Origin: Bremia lactucae
Lineage: Eukaryota; Oomycota; Peronosporomycetes; Peronosporales; Peronosporaceae
Length of the DNA stretch: 64,000 bases
Assembly: GCF_004359215.1 (NCBI RefSeq)
Contig: NC_090618.1
Coordinates: 2,093,806-2,157,805 of the forward strand
Reading direction: 5' to 3'
Shown here: positions 52,408 to 63,425 of the stretch, one piece after another
Numbering within the stretch: position 1 is the stretch's first letter
Layout of the letters: each line of letters begins with the position of its first letter
The notes under the pieces: generated by a model
What the model saw: only the letters and a program-made list of their open reading frames with translations
Told to the model about the DNA's origin: nothing
Database searches by the model: none
Program-made: the position numbers and the translations under genes

Positions 52408-52906
52408 TGTAACGGGGCACCCTTTGCTAGTACTGATAATACTTCTACTTATTACAGTGAAATTGGGGCGCCTCGACCACTTCACGTACACGAGTGTAGA
52501 GGAAGGTTCTAAGTTGCTTAAAAGTCTAGCTGCTAAAGCTAGATTCTAAAGCTTTAGCATAGAGAAAAAGCAAAGCTGTATAATGTATTAGGTTTTTACG
52601 TAAGGATCTTCTATCTTCTACTGACTCTATTATATGAACTCCTACCAATGTATGGCGCCTACTTGCGCACCGCACAATCGTGTCATGGGACATTTGGCGG
52701 GTTTGATTGAAACTTAAATCAATCAATCAGGATAAATAATGTCTCATTGCGTCAATATTACCAAATTTATAAAAATGGAATTATCAAGTTAATGTAATTA
52801 AAGATAATAAATTTGTACTTCTTTAACTTATTTCCTCTCATAGGGAATAATAACAGTTATTCCTCCTATAGAAAGTAATATATATGTAACGGGACACACC
52901 GTTACA
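52408..52906 (-). repeat. gypsy LTR inserted in LINE; 3' LTR of a minus-strand element
   Basis: 499 bp with complete termini: TGTAACGGGGCACCC at 52408 and GACACACCGTTACA at 52906. On the minus strand the flank 52907-52925 reads GTTGAGGGGGCGGGA, a polypurine tract, immediately before the LTR. This fixes it as the 3' LTR of the element extending to the right. Confidence 0.85.
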
Positions 52907-53081
52907 TCCCGCCCCCTCAACCAACAGTCACAGTAGTGAGTGATGTGAAGTGACAGAGAACACTTTTAATTCTCTCTGTAAACTTGCATTATTGGTTTTA
53001 TTTCAAATTCCAATTTTATTGCAATATTGATCTTGTTCAAAAACCAATTCGTTTGCGCATGGTATCGAAACCCGTGCGCGC

Positions 53082-54420
53082 ATGTCCGATAAACCTTCGG
53101 GCTCTAGCGTGTTAGCCAAAGAGGTGATGACGAAGTTATTTGACGCTTCGTCAAAACCCTTTTGGTTCGGAGTCATCTTGTGATGACTCCATGAACGACG
53201 AAAACTCTGGTGATGTCAGTATGCATTACCAGGAGCGAGGTGATCGTAAAGGTCACTTCGGTAAGCTTGCTTCTGGTGGTGCTAGTATGCGGCACCAGGG
53301 ACGGGGTGATTCTAAGGATCACTCCAAGAGTAATGGTAGCGTTAACATGAGCAAACGGGATAGGGACCGCAATGTTTTGCGATTTGCTGCTAAAAAGAAG
53401 CCTTGGTTGCCCCGTAAGAGCAACCTAACTCGTTAATCTGATTTGACTAACGAAGGTTACCATTTCCCGTTATTCGACTCATCCAGGTTTTACAAGCCTG
53501 GTGAGGAAAAAAATAAAATTTTTCATCGATGCCTTTTTCCGGCATCAGTTATACACGTGTAAGCGGGCAAAGAATGTCACTCCTTTGTTCCAAGCTTGGG
53601 AAGCATTTGTACAGAATGTGCAAAGCATGGGCTACGAGGCCTGGCATGACAAACTGGATGTTTTTTTGAACAGCTAAAAAAAACGACCGTTGTTGCACGC
53701 TACAAGCTGCACCGTCTGAGGGATTCATTACCTCTCGTAGGGAGACTCGTGCCCATGCTATTTTAAGTGTGCAGGTCATGCCCCAAAGAGGCATACTCCC
53801 TTAAAGACCATTATTAGAGGACGCTAAACTCGTGTGAGATGCGCGGAAGGATTGAGTACCTCTAATGTTTTTACGAGCACAGGAAGCGCTCGTTCTCTGA
53901 TAGATCCTCTGTCGAGGAGGATGGGTCTCGTCGTACTGTCGAACGAGACCCGAAACGTCCATATCAAGTTATAACGAGATTCCCAACTATCATGCGAGGG
54001 TGGATACCCTCGCCATCGAACGAGATAACTCGTTCAAACCCCTCGAATCAGTAAATGGATATGGAAGGAGGGTATACTCGGGCTTGCCTCGTTTGTCGAA
54101 TCCGAGTCAGCGTCGTGACTTGAAAAGTATCTAAGGGAGGCCAATGATCACGAGCGATCCGTCGCGAGTTAGCGGTGATGGTCGATAATGTTTCTCGTGA
54201 CCAATTAAAAAATTGTGAGCAAGTTGCGACTGATCAACTGGCGAACGAACGGACACATTAGTCCCTTCTAAACGAGCTGGTGACAGCTCGGCAAAATATT
54301 TCATCCATGGAGGAACGCCAGACAGCTCGATCGTGTACGCATTGTTCGATATACCTGGGCAGTAATTTATTACTGCTCACATTTGTCACTGCATGTTTGA
54401 GTAGGTTTACCGTATACAGT
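53082..54420 (+). pseudogene. Antisense accessory ORF of gypsy family C, copy 2
   Basis: From ATG 53082 (MSDKPSGSSVLAKEVMTKLF), with an early frameshift into the frame of 53140-53436: GSESSCDDSMNDENSGDVSM, basic/Gly stretch, RFAAKKKPWLPRKSN. Then YHFPLFDSSRFYKPGEE, FVPSLGSICTECAK (frame-shifted), and a block matching 29.75-29.90 kb (LFQAWEAFVQNVQSMGYEAW). The distal part repeats the 16.2-17.0 kb blocks and ends at the GGGCAGTAAT hairpin (54357), where it meets integrase NVSSNKLLP on the other strand. Low-complexity N-terminus, helical middle, no known domain. It is the most complete copy in the window. Confidence 0.6.
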
Positions 54421-54689
54421 GGGGCTCAAGCCCCACTGTATACATTAAATGAAAGCATGCTTGCTCATCCAATTTTGTCAAAGTTCCGATTCTGCCGGTC
54501 CACTGTATCAGCGATAGAATCCTGTACGAAACGGATTACTGCGTCTCTAGCCAGCACGAATTCTCCTGCTGACTCCGTTTATTTTGTCTTCAGCGCGACC
54601 GGTACGCACTGCGGATATGTCATTCTCCTCATTATTGAGTTGCCGAATACAAGTGCATGAAATCCGGTCTAGCTAGCATCAGTCTATAG

Positions 54690-55030
54690 ATGAACTCAAG
54701 GTAGGATAAGTATATTTAGTATAATTCTTGCTTGGTGATTATACCTTTACATGGCGTAGATTTGAAGCAAGTAGAAGGGAATGATAGCAGCTCGCATGGT
54801 ACCCTTGCTGTAACGGGCTAAAGTTTCCCTAATGTTACACAGTCCCCGTTAAGTACACTTTGTGTACTTGAGGAAATGATCAATTACTTTAATAAAGTAA
54901 TAAGACCCTCCACTTAGGTGTGGTTCACATTGTGACCCACCCTTGTGTATGTGATGAATAAAACTGCATTCACATTAAGAGGGATGACAGCTAGAGTCAT
55001 CCTGTACGCGAGTTAGGACAATTGTTCTCA
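54690..55030 (+). repeat. LTR-B-related fragment inside pol
   Basis: TGTAACGGGCTAAAG at about 54813 and GTTAAGTACACTTTGTGTAC, CACTTAGGTGTGG, GTGACCCACCC match the inverse of the LTR-B termini at 7700-7921 and 9540-9760. The 17.0-17.3 kb homologue lacks this block, so it is an insertion. Confidence 0.6.
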
Positions 55031-55553
55031 CCAATAATGTTGTTTTCGATGATGAGTCTTCCAGTATCAAAATCAGTAATAGCATCATCGCTATTAAATT
55101 GTCCACTTCAATGTTGATTGAACCAACATTAGTATCCTTCGCAATGACCGCTGTACGCTCAATGCGTGATGAGCAAAAGCTATATTGCTCTCTTTACTTG
55201 AGCGCGTCCATTCTTTTTAATTTAGAGTTACACTCAAACAAGGTGGGTATTCGCGGATGGTGTAAGCCGTTCACAAAATACGGTGTATGCTTTGAAGAAG
55301 CATGCACTGAATTTGTAGTGGCAAGTTCTACCATCGGCTCCAACTCGTAAAAGAGTTGACGTATCCGCGAAGTAATTCTTCGAGGATACGATTGGCACGT
55401 TCTGTCTGACCATCTGCTTCACTATGGTCAGACATTGACATTTAAACTGTGATCCAAGTGATTTGAACACAGATTGCCAAAACTCCGCCGTGAATCTGGG
55501 GTCTCGACCTGAGACCAGTTTACAGGGTAACCCATGGAGTCGAAATATCGTGT

Positions 55554-55621
55554 AAGAAAAATTAATTAGATTCACCACTTGGGTGTGATTAAAATTGTGA
55601 CCCACCCTTATGTTTGTGATG
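55554..55621. repeat. In-frame LTR-derived block inside the integrase core
   Basis: Absent from the homologous 17.76 kb copy, where flanks CGAAATATCGTGT and CACGAGCGCAGCC-like sequence are nearly adjacent. CACCACTTGGGTGTG and TTGTGACCCACCC are LTR-B motifs (54.91 and 9.63 kb). The net length difference is 69 nt, so the integrase frame stays open. Confidence 0.75.
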
Positions 55622-57289
55622 CAAACGAAGACGCGAGCACAGGCTTTTGCTGTGATCGACCCCCGGCTTGCAGCAAGATGGACTATCTTGCTGAAACGAT
55701 AAGTAAGACACAAGAATACCATTTTTCTTTTGATCGTCATCCGGAATATTAAAAATGAAGTCTGTAGATACGGACTGCCAACACTCTGCCGGAACAGGCA
55801 GAGGTTAAAACGGAGCGCGGGATGAAGCACTAGGCTTCACCTGTTGACAATCGCAAGCACTTATGTGCTTGCGGACGAGCTCACACAGGCGTGGCCAGTA
55901 AAAGTCGCAACTTATCGTCTGATAGGTCTTTTCACGTCCACAATGACCACTTATTGGTGCGTCGTGGCACTCATACATGATGCGTAAACGCAAATTATGA
56001 TGTGGGGGGATGACGACACGAGGCGTGTTGCCAGCAATTGCAGTGTAATACAGTAAACTATTGCATGTTGTGTGTCGATGCTCAACGGATCGATACAGAT
56101 TCGACAACCCTTTCAAGAATTGTTGTGATGGATCTTTAATGTAATCCATCAACCCTTCACGAGCCTTATCTTCTTTGATAAGCTCTTCTAGCGTCGCCAA
56201 GTAATATTGATGACGTAACTCTTTTTACTGCAACTGTGGGCTCATGCTCACTGTTAATAGATGCGCCGGTAGGCTTATCGTCACTGTTATTCTGCGCAAC
56301 CGGCTTAAAGTCAGGCCGGCGCGCGAATCGGCATGAGAGACGGCATAAGGTCGTCCTGGTTTATATTCCACGAAGAAGTTGTACTCCGCGAAGAAAGATT
56401 ATCATTTCGCCATTTTTTTGAGAGGTGTAGACTGTTTGCGGCTGCGCGTAAAGACGCATGGTCCGTATAGACAATGAACGGTCTATCTCCCAAAATATAG
56501 ACCTTAGGCATAGCCAGTGCATGATTCATGGCAAGGCGTTCCTTGCCATGCACTGGGTAATTCATCTGATCGAAATTGGCGAGACTGTTAGCAGACGACA
56601 TGCTCTGCGCCGTTTGTGTCAATTGCATTAACGCACAGACCACATGAAATGGTCTGTCTTGGTCCGCTATTGCCAAGATTGACGATTGCATAAAGTTTTT
56701 CTTGATACTTTTAAAGAACGCTGACAATCAGCGTTCCATGACTACTTTACATTTTTCTTCACTAAAGAAGAAATATGTATTGTCATTTTGGCACAATTGC
56801 GGGAGTACTTATGTAAGTACGCCGCTAAGTCGAGCAACTTTCGAAATCCCTTAACATCGACTAGCACAGCCAGTCGGTGATCTCCTTGATCGTTTTCGCA
56901 TCAGGGCGTACACCGTGTCTTTTCTGATGCACCCAGGAAGTGGTATTTCGTTTGCAGCGAAAATACAATTCTTTAGATTTGCCTACAACTTGTGATTGCG
57001 CATAAGTGTAAGAAATTTTGGACGTGAATACATGGACTTTAACATTCGACTTTCTATTCGTGAATAGAAAATTAATTCGGCGCAACTAATCAAAAAGGCA
57101 GTAGAGGTAGGCCGTTTCTTATTTTGGACTCCAGAACTTCTGCAATCGCGAACAAGTCACTACCATCCTCAATACCGCTTTCTAATTACAACTCATAACG
57201 AATGTTTCTTATTATTAATTCCAGAACTACTGCAGTCGCAACGGCTCAAACGCCGACATGTTTAGTATTAGTTATAATTAAGTTAGTTA

Positions 57290-57477
57290 AAAGATAGAAA
57301 AAAGATACTTAATTTTATCATAATACAGTTTTCATATAACCCTCTTTAAGCTAGTTACCTTAAAGAGAAGTCTTCCTCTGCACGTACTAGTGTACGTGAA
57401 ATAACGTAAGGCTTCACTCGCAACTGAAGCAGTGCGAAGTGGGCTTGTACTGAAGCAGTACAAGTCGCAGTGCCCTA
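57290..57477 (+). repeat. LTR-A fragment
   Basis: TTTTCATATAACCCTC..TTAAAG, AGTCTTCCTCTGCACGTA, CACTCGCAACTGAAGCAG and GTACAAGTCGCAGTGCCC, ending CCCTATTACA. Matches 31080-31270. Truncated at the left. Confidence 0.65.
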
Positions 57478-57566
57478 TTACAGAAGATCGTTACAAAGGA
57501 ACTAAAAAGATTAATACAATTTTACTTTTTCTCTATTCTAAGCCTTCGAATTTACCTCTAGTAGCT

Positions 57567-58418
57567 CAGGCTTCTTGCACTGCATGACCCATATTTTGAG
57601 TGGCCAATTTCCGGATCATTTAATCTCACAACTTTGGTCCTGGTGATTAGCTCGAGAGTACATTGTATGGCCCTGACCAGGCTCAGTCATCACCACTTAC
57701 CACTCCCTTATCCATCGACTTGCCTTCAGACAAAAAATGTACAATCATGCCTCGCCTAACAAGTTTATAGACACATGCAGGAAATGAGAGAGGTCAAGAG
57801 CGCCAAAGCGATATGCCAGAAAACATCATGATTATACTTGGTTATATTTACTGTCAACAGTATCAGCTGCCTTGACATCTGTTTCACTGGACGAAATACG
57901 TCTGCACTCACGAAACGATTTACGATACATGGACGCTTACCGGAATGGTCTCACCAGAGTATGCAGTGAAAAAGTACAAATTTTACAGACATGTACCTAA
58001 TCTGTGTTGATGGATGCGGCTGGTCTGACAAAATAAATAGTGAGTGTCAACCTACGGCTATTCTGGGCGCCTTTGCTGACAGTTTATCGACAGTTTCTGC
58101 AAAAAAAACAAATTGTCACCTATTGGTAGGCGGCCAAACTCGCTCCGGCTCAGAAAAAATGCCAATATTCATAAGAACTTTGCGATGCTACTGTTATATG
58201 AAAAGTTGATTCTCTCCGGCTTAGGAAATATGCCAATATTCAGAAGAATTTTGCGATGCTACTGCTCCATGAAAAGTCGAGATAGTAAAAAATCTGAGAC
58301 TTGTAAGGGGAAGCTTTGGTTATACTCTTTGTTCCTAAAGGCTTTGTTTCTATGAGAGTTGTTTTCAGAGCAATTCTTGCAGGGCCACTTAAGTTGCTGG
58401 TTTAAAGTGCAATGTACT
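57567..58418. mobile_element. Possible non-autonomous DNA transposon in an LTR
   Basis: 852 bp interrupting an LTR: the left LTR part ends TCTAGTAGCT (57557-57566) and the right part resumes GTAGCTACTTAG (58419), so GTAGCT is duplicated. The ends are weakly inverted: CAGGCTTCTTGCACT at the left, AGTACATTGCACT read inward from the right. It contains a 71-bp tandem repeat (58144-58285) and one 72-codon ORF (57991, MYLICVDGCGWSDKINSECQ) without known domains. An identical copy sits at 61302-62153 as part of the larger duplication. Confidence 0.5.
58144..58285. repeat. 71-bp tandem repeat
   Basis: Units start TCCGGCTCAGAAAAAATGCC (58144) and TCCGGCTTAGGAAATATGCC (58215), and both continue AATATTCA.AAGAA.TTTGCG ATGCTACTG. 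Present also in the second duplication copy (about 61879-62020). Confidence 0.8.
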
Positions 58419-58539
58419 GTAGCTACTTAGAACTTTCCTCTGCACGTCGTGTACGTGAAGCAGTCGAGGCGCCCCACCTTCACTGCAATCGGTGTAGCTT
58501 GGCTAGTACTGTTAACAGTGCTAGCAAAAGGTGCTCCGT

Positions 58540-59420
58540 TAAATCTGGTAGTACTCCGTAGTCCGTTCAACAGCCCACGCACGTTCCATCCGAAATTGAC
58601 ATGTTGGACGAAGAAGAAGGGAGCTTTCAAGTCCCTCAAGAGCTAGAAAAAAGTAGCCTTGCTTCACCATCATGGCTTTCAACACGAGAAGATGTTCCGA
58701 GAACATGATGAACAACAGTTGGAACTGTTTATAGAGCAGCATTTGTATCCTGCTAGCGGTAAGAAGCTTTCGCGTCGACCCGAAAACTTAAAGATAGAAA
58801 TCTCAAATTTAATGGCAGTCGAAGAAAATTCCTTACGAGGATATTTCGTCGAATTAGATGATGCGATTGAAGCTCGCCACATAGATGACGATAAGAAGAA
58901 AGTAAAGTTTGGCATGTCCAACATGGCCCGAGGTGCCAAATCTTGGGCCTTACGGCTAAAGCTTAACGACTAATATATGTTAAGTCGCATGAGGTCTTTA
59001 AAGTTCGGCTCAGTCATACCTTTGAGCCGTCTTGTGCCGAATTTAGGGTTCGAGTAGAGATCCTTGATTTGAAACAGGGAAGCGAGACCTTCACAACAAT
59101 GCTCAGCATACATTATACTAAGGAAGTTTTATCGATATTCACCTGAGAAGCAAACACAGGCAACTATTTTCGTCAAGGGTCTTGCAGATGGTCGTGGCAA
59201 GACCCACCTTCTCCAGCTCAGATTAGAGACACTAGATCAAGCTATCGCTGTAGCGGAAAAGAAAGTCTTTCGCTGAAACAGGCTTTTGTTCACTCGGGTG
59301 CTTATCGTCCTTCGAGACAATAAGAAAAAGTTGGTCCAAACCCATAGGCCTCGTATGTAGAGAGCGAGAACCCTCGCTCTTCAAATTACAAACAATTGTA
59401 AAAATACAGTTGTTGTTAAA
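58540..59420 (+). mobile_element. gypsy LTR end, primer-binding site and gag
   Basis: LTR end GGTGCTCCGTTAA, then CTGGTAGTACTCC (58546), the primer-binding site seen beside other LTRs, then gag on the plus strand. Gag blocks: QHLYPASGKKLSRRPENLKI, EIEISNL-type helix, YFVELDDAIEAR, then KVKFGMSNMARGAKSW (58905), and after frame changes the EFRVRDLDLKQGS-type block (about 59040). The order LTR, PBS, gag on one strand confirms the polarity used for all elements here. Confidence 0.7.
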
Positions 59421-60190
59421 GAACGGACAAGCGTGTAGTGGCCACGCCTAGTGCTAGATTACTCTGTTGTTCGGCGGCTGATACATGGCACGAATATTTG
59501 TCTAAAAGATCGCCCATGTGCGGAACATCTTACCGTTCGTCATAAGTGCCAAGTAAGCCACTTCGAGGCCTTATTGAGCAAATAAAACATGGCGTATGAC
59601 ACCAACCGGGTGTCGTCCTCGACACCTGAGTGGGCCGGCTGATGTGGCCAGATGGAAAAATTGAATCCATTTTATTGAGAGCCTCGCTCTGATCCTGCTC
59701 ACGCCCAAGCCTATCCTGAGTCTTAGTGTCGGACTCCATCGCGGATAGGCTGTGTGCCTCGGACGCGGCCCTTCGCTGTCCAAGCACAAATATCTCAAAC
59801 TGCTCCAACTAATTTACATATTACTCAGGAGAAATGCTTATGAGTCTGGCCTGGGCTTGCTTGTCAAGCCCCAGCATCAAGTGCTCTGCCACCTCCCATT
59901 TCTGTTCGGAGAGGTGTAAGAAATGATATTAAGGCTCATTTTCTTGGCACGCTCAGAGAAACGGATCGTTGGAAAGAATACTAAAGCTACTATGAAACGG
60001 AGGTAAACGTCCTTACAGCTTACACGAAACGCTCGAGAAAGCTTTCAGCCTAAGTGATTGGTATCAAGTAAAATTGGAAATTTATCAAATCATTACGAAT
60101 TGTTTTAATCGTACTAAGTAATACCGTGTTCTTGTTTTTTCGGGAACCACTTGTTCTCAGGTAGTGCTGTGCCCGCTATTCACTGAATAG
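59421..60190. other. Unassigned retroelement-like sequence
   Basis: Minus-strand frame 59808-59530 (MEQFEIFVLGQRRAASEAHS) looks protein-like but I cannot assign it. 59900-60130 has broken RT-like pieces at best. No gene called. Confidence 0.4.
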
Positions 60191-60364
60191 TTGCGTTCAG
60201 CTGGTTAAAGCTGACGTCGATTGATAATAATCGCGTACGGTCTATCTCCTACGAGATAAACCCTAACCTAAGCCAGCGCATATCTGATGGCAATGAGTTT
60301 CTTGTCATGCACTGGATAGTCTGTGTCATATTGCATTTACGAAAAGCCGATCGCAAAATCGCTG
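60191..60364 (-). pseudogene. gypsy RNase H fragment
   Basis: Similar to 18.63-18.74 kb (GCGTTCAGCTGGTTAAAGCTG, then the GTCTATCTCC..GAGATAAACCCTAACC block). It joins the second duplication copy at 60365. Confidence 0.6.
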
Positions 60365-62242
60365 ACGCACAGACCACATGAAATGGTCTGTCTTGGTCCG
60401 CTATTGCCAAGATTGACGATTGCATAAAGTTTTTCTTGATACTTTTAAAGAACGCTGACAATCAGCGTTCCATGACTACTTTACATTTTTCTTCACTAAA
60501 GAAGAAATATGTATTGTCATTTTGGCACAATTGCGGGAGTACTTATGTAAGTACGCCGCTAAGTCGAGCAACTTTCGAAATCCCTTAACATCGACTAGCA
60601 CAGCCAGTCGGTGATCTCCTTGATCGTTTTCGCATCAGGGCGTACACCGTGTCTTTTCTGATGCACCCAGGAAGTGGTATTTCGTTTGCAGCGAAAATAC
60701 AATTCTTTAGATTTGCCTACAACTTGTGATTGCGCATAAGTGTAAGAAATTTTGGACGTGAATACATGGACTTTAACATTCGACTTTCTATTCGTGAATA
60801 GAAAATTAATTCGGCGCAACTAATCAAAAAGGCAGTAGAGGTAGGCCGTTTCTTATTTTGGACTCCAGAACTTCTGCAATCGCGAACAAGTCACTACCAT
60901 CCTCAATACCGCTTTCTAATTACAACTCATAACGAATGTTTCTTATTATTAATTCCAGAACTACTGCAGTCGCAACGGCTCAAACGCCGACATGTTTAGT
61001 ATTAGTTATAATTAAGTTAGTTAAAAGATAGAAAAAAGATACTTAATTTTATCATAATACAGTTTTCATATAACCCTCTTTAAGCTAGTTACCTTAAAGA
61101 GAAGTCTTCCCTCTGCACGTACTAGTGTACGTGAAATAACGTAAGGCTTCACTCGCAACTGAAGCAGTGCGAAGTGGGCTTGTACTGAAGCAGTACAAGT
61201 CGCAGTGCCCTATTACAGAAGATCGTTACAAAGGAACTAAAAAGATTAATACAATTTTACTTTTTCTCTATTCTAAGCCTTCGAATTTACCTCTAGTAGC
61301 TCAGGCTTCTTGCACTGCATGACCCATATTTTGAGTGGCCAATTTCCGGATCATTTAATCTCACAACTTTGGTCCTGGTGATTAGCTCGAGAGTACATTG
61401 TATGGCCCTGACCAGGCTCAGTCATCACCACTTACCACTCCCTTATCCATCGACTTGCCTTCAGACAAAAAATGTACAATCATGCCTCGCCTAACAAGTT
61501 TATAGACACATGCAGGAAATGAGAGAGGTCAAGAGCGCCAAAGCGATATGCCAGAAAACATCATGATTATACTTGGTTATATTTACTGTCAACAGTATCA
61601 GCTGCCTTGACATCTGTTTCACTGGACGAAATACGTCTGCACTCACGAAACGATTTACGATACATGGACGCTTACCGGAATGGTCTCACCAGAGTATGCA
61701 GTGAAAAAGTACAAATTTTACAGACATGTACCTAATCTGTGTTGATGGATGCGGCTGGTCTGACAAAATAAATAGTGAGTGTCAACCTACGGCTATTCTG
61801 GGCGCCTTTGCTGACAGTTTATCGACAGTTTCTGCAAAAAAAACAAATTGTCACCTATTGGTAGGCGGCCAAACTCGCTCCGGCTCAGAAAAAATGCCAA
61901 TATTCATAAGAACTTTGCGATGCTACTGTTATATGAAAAGTTGATTCTCTCCGGCTTAGGAAATATGCCAATATTCAGAAGAATTTTGCGATGCTACTGC
62001 TCCATGAAAAGTCGAGATAGTAAAAAATCTGAGACTTGTAAGGGGAAGCTTTGGTTATACTCTTTGTTCCTAAAGGCTTTGTTTCTATGAGAGTTGTTTT
62101 CAGAGCAATTCTTGCAGGGCCACTTAAGTTGCTGGTTTAAAGTGCAATGTACTGTAGCTACTTAGAACTTTCCTCTGCACGTCGTGTACGTGAAGCAGTC
62201 GAGGCGCCCCACCTTCACTGCAATCGGTGTAGCTTGGCTAGT
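60365..62242. repeat. Direct duplication, copy 2 (1878 bp)
   Basis: Second copy of 56631-58507 in the same orientation, differing by one inserted C that I could find. Includes the RT fragment (60819-60595), LTR-A end, and the 852-bp insert at 61302-62153. Beyond 62242 the two copies diverge within the LTR tail (TGTCATTAGTACTTGTC here). Confidence 0.95.
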
Positions 62243-62960
62243 GCTGTCATTAGTACTTGTCAAGGGTGCCCCGCTACACCTGGTAGCACTTCGTAGTTCC
62301 CACTGTTCCAACAGATGGTCGATCCTTTCACGCTGCGCTTCTAGGCACTAAGTGTGGGGCACTACACGCTTATGCGTAGTGGCCCGTGTTTTGACAACGA
62401 TTGCATTTTTGCTAACGTTTGAGATTTGATGAGCAAGATTTCTCGCTCTCCACGTACAAAAGGTCCATAGATTCTAGACCTTCATTCTCTTGTTGTATCG
62501 AATGACCATAAGCTCCGAAGTGGACAAAAGCCTGTTTAAGACTGCTGTCCTCCAGTTCCGCTATCGAGATCGCTTGGCCAAACAACTCTAGCTCAACCCG
62601 AAACAGGTGAGCCTTAACAGGACCGTCTGCCAGACCTTTAATTAGCACAGTTTCCTGTGTGTTTGTTCATCAATTGGATGACTCGTGATACAAATGACCA
62701 TATCGTGTACGCTCGGCATATTTTCGTTTTTTGAAAATGAACGGCTTTGATAGCAACTCCCCGATGGACAGAAGTGTCCTCGATGAGAAGACTCGAATTG
62801 AAAATTTGATATTTCAATCTCGAGAGTCTTTGAAGACAAACCCTTCATATAAAATTTGATCTGAATCCGCATCGTGCGAGTTACCTGAAGATACAGGCAC
62901 TTAATACGTAACCGACACACCAGGTTCGAAATACTGTGTGGCCATTGCATCGTAAACAAG
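62243..62960 (-). mobile_element. LTR end, primer-binding site, rearranged gag fragment
   Basis: LTR end GGGTGCCCCGCTACA (62277), then CCTGGTAGCACTTCG, the primer-binding site, on the plus strand. From about 62390 the gag fragment runs on the opposite strand (62959-62412), similar to 200-720, with CITSHPIDEQTHRK and SIAELEDSSLKQAFVH. The switch of strand near 62330-62390 marks an inversion. Confidence 0.6.
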
Positions 62961-63006
62961 TATTAGCGATCGACAAATTCTTTGCTGATCGCTTGGCAGC
63001 GGGCCA

Positions 63007-63108
63007 ACGGTCTGGGTGTATAGCATTAGAGCTGGATGAGCTCAAAGTAGAACGTGCAACGGTCTGTGTATATAGCGTTAGAGCTGGATGAGCTCAAAGT
63101 AGAACGTC
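63007..63108. repeat. 52-bp tandem repeat
   Basis: Units 63007-63058 and 63059-63108, beginning ACGGTCTG and containing TTAGAGCTGGATGAGCTC and AAAGTAGAACGT. On the plus strand this is gag/pol-like sequence (RALELDELKVERA). Confidence 0.85.
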
Positions 63109-63124
63109 TATACAGTCTTAGCCA

Positions 63125-63349
63125 AATTCGACAACTGAATTCTTATCTTATCTGTCTCTCTCTTTTGTTTATATCTACAGCTGATTAGTCTGCGGAATAA
63201 GTATATATAATGGTCGATACCTATTTATGGATAAGAATTCTGGACATACTATATAAAGTAATATCCTCCAAATATTATCTACCTTTTAGATAATACATTA
63301 GTTAACAACCTTTAAGTGATAATTTCATGTAACGATACACCCCGTTACA
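63125..63349 (-). repeat. LTR-A, copy 4 (partial)
   Basis: Right half of LTR-A, ending CGATACACCCCGTTACA. The minus strand to the right has AAGGGAGGGG (polypurine tract). Left part missing. Confidence 0.75.
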
Positions 63350-63425
63350 TCACCCCTCCCTTAAACGACAATCACTCTAACTGTCATTGGATGGAGTAGT
63401 CACTATGTGATTACTTAATTTTAAA

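Larger units (their letters stand above)
54355..57085 (-). mobile_element. Ty3/gypsy pol (integrase to RT), family C copy 2
   Basis: Read right to left: RT C-terminus (57085-56861), RNase H 56727-56311 (PFHVVCALMQL, YTDHASLRAAA), integrase zinc-binding domain with the HHCC set, YECHDAPISGH and WPRLCELVRKHISACDC (56000-55890), integrase core FSKIVHLAASRGSITAKACA, SGRDPRFTAEFWQSV (about 55640-55480), and the integrase C-terminus NVSSNKLLP (54360). Two LTR-derived blocks interrupt it (54690-55030 and 55554-55621). Protease, gag and 5' LTR are missing or rearranged to the right. Confidence 0.8.
56631..58507. repeat. Direct duplication, copy 1 (1877 bp)
   Basis: Nearly identical to 60365-62242 with a constant offset of 3734 bp, becoming 3735 after one inserted C (CTTCCTCTGC here, CTTCCCTCTGC there, near 57370). 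It begins at ACGCACAGACC and ends GCTTGGCTAGT. Contents: pol fragment, LTR-A end (57290-57477), an LTR with an 852-bp insert. Confidence 0.95.

Noticed and set aside
59530..59808. 92-codon minus-strand ORF as a gene
   Set aside because: Sits in retroelement debris with no recognisable motif or second copy.
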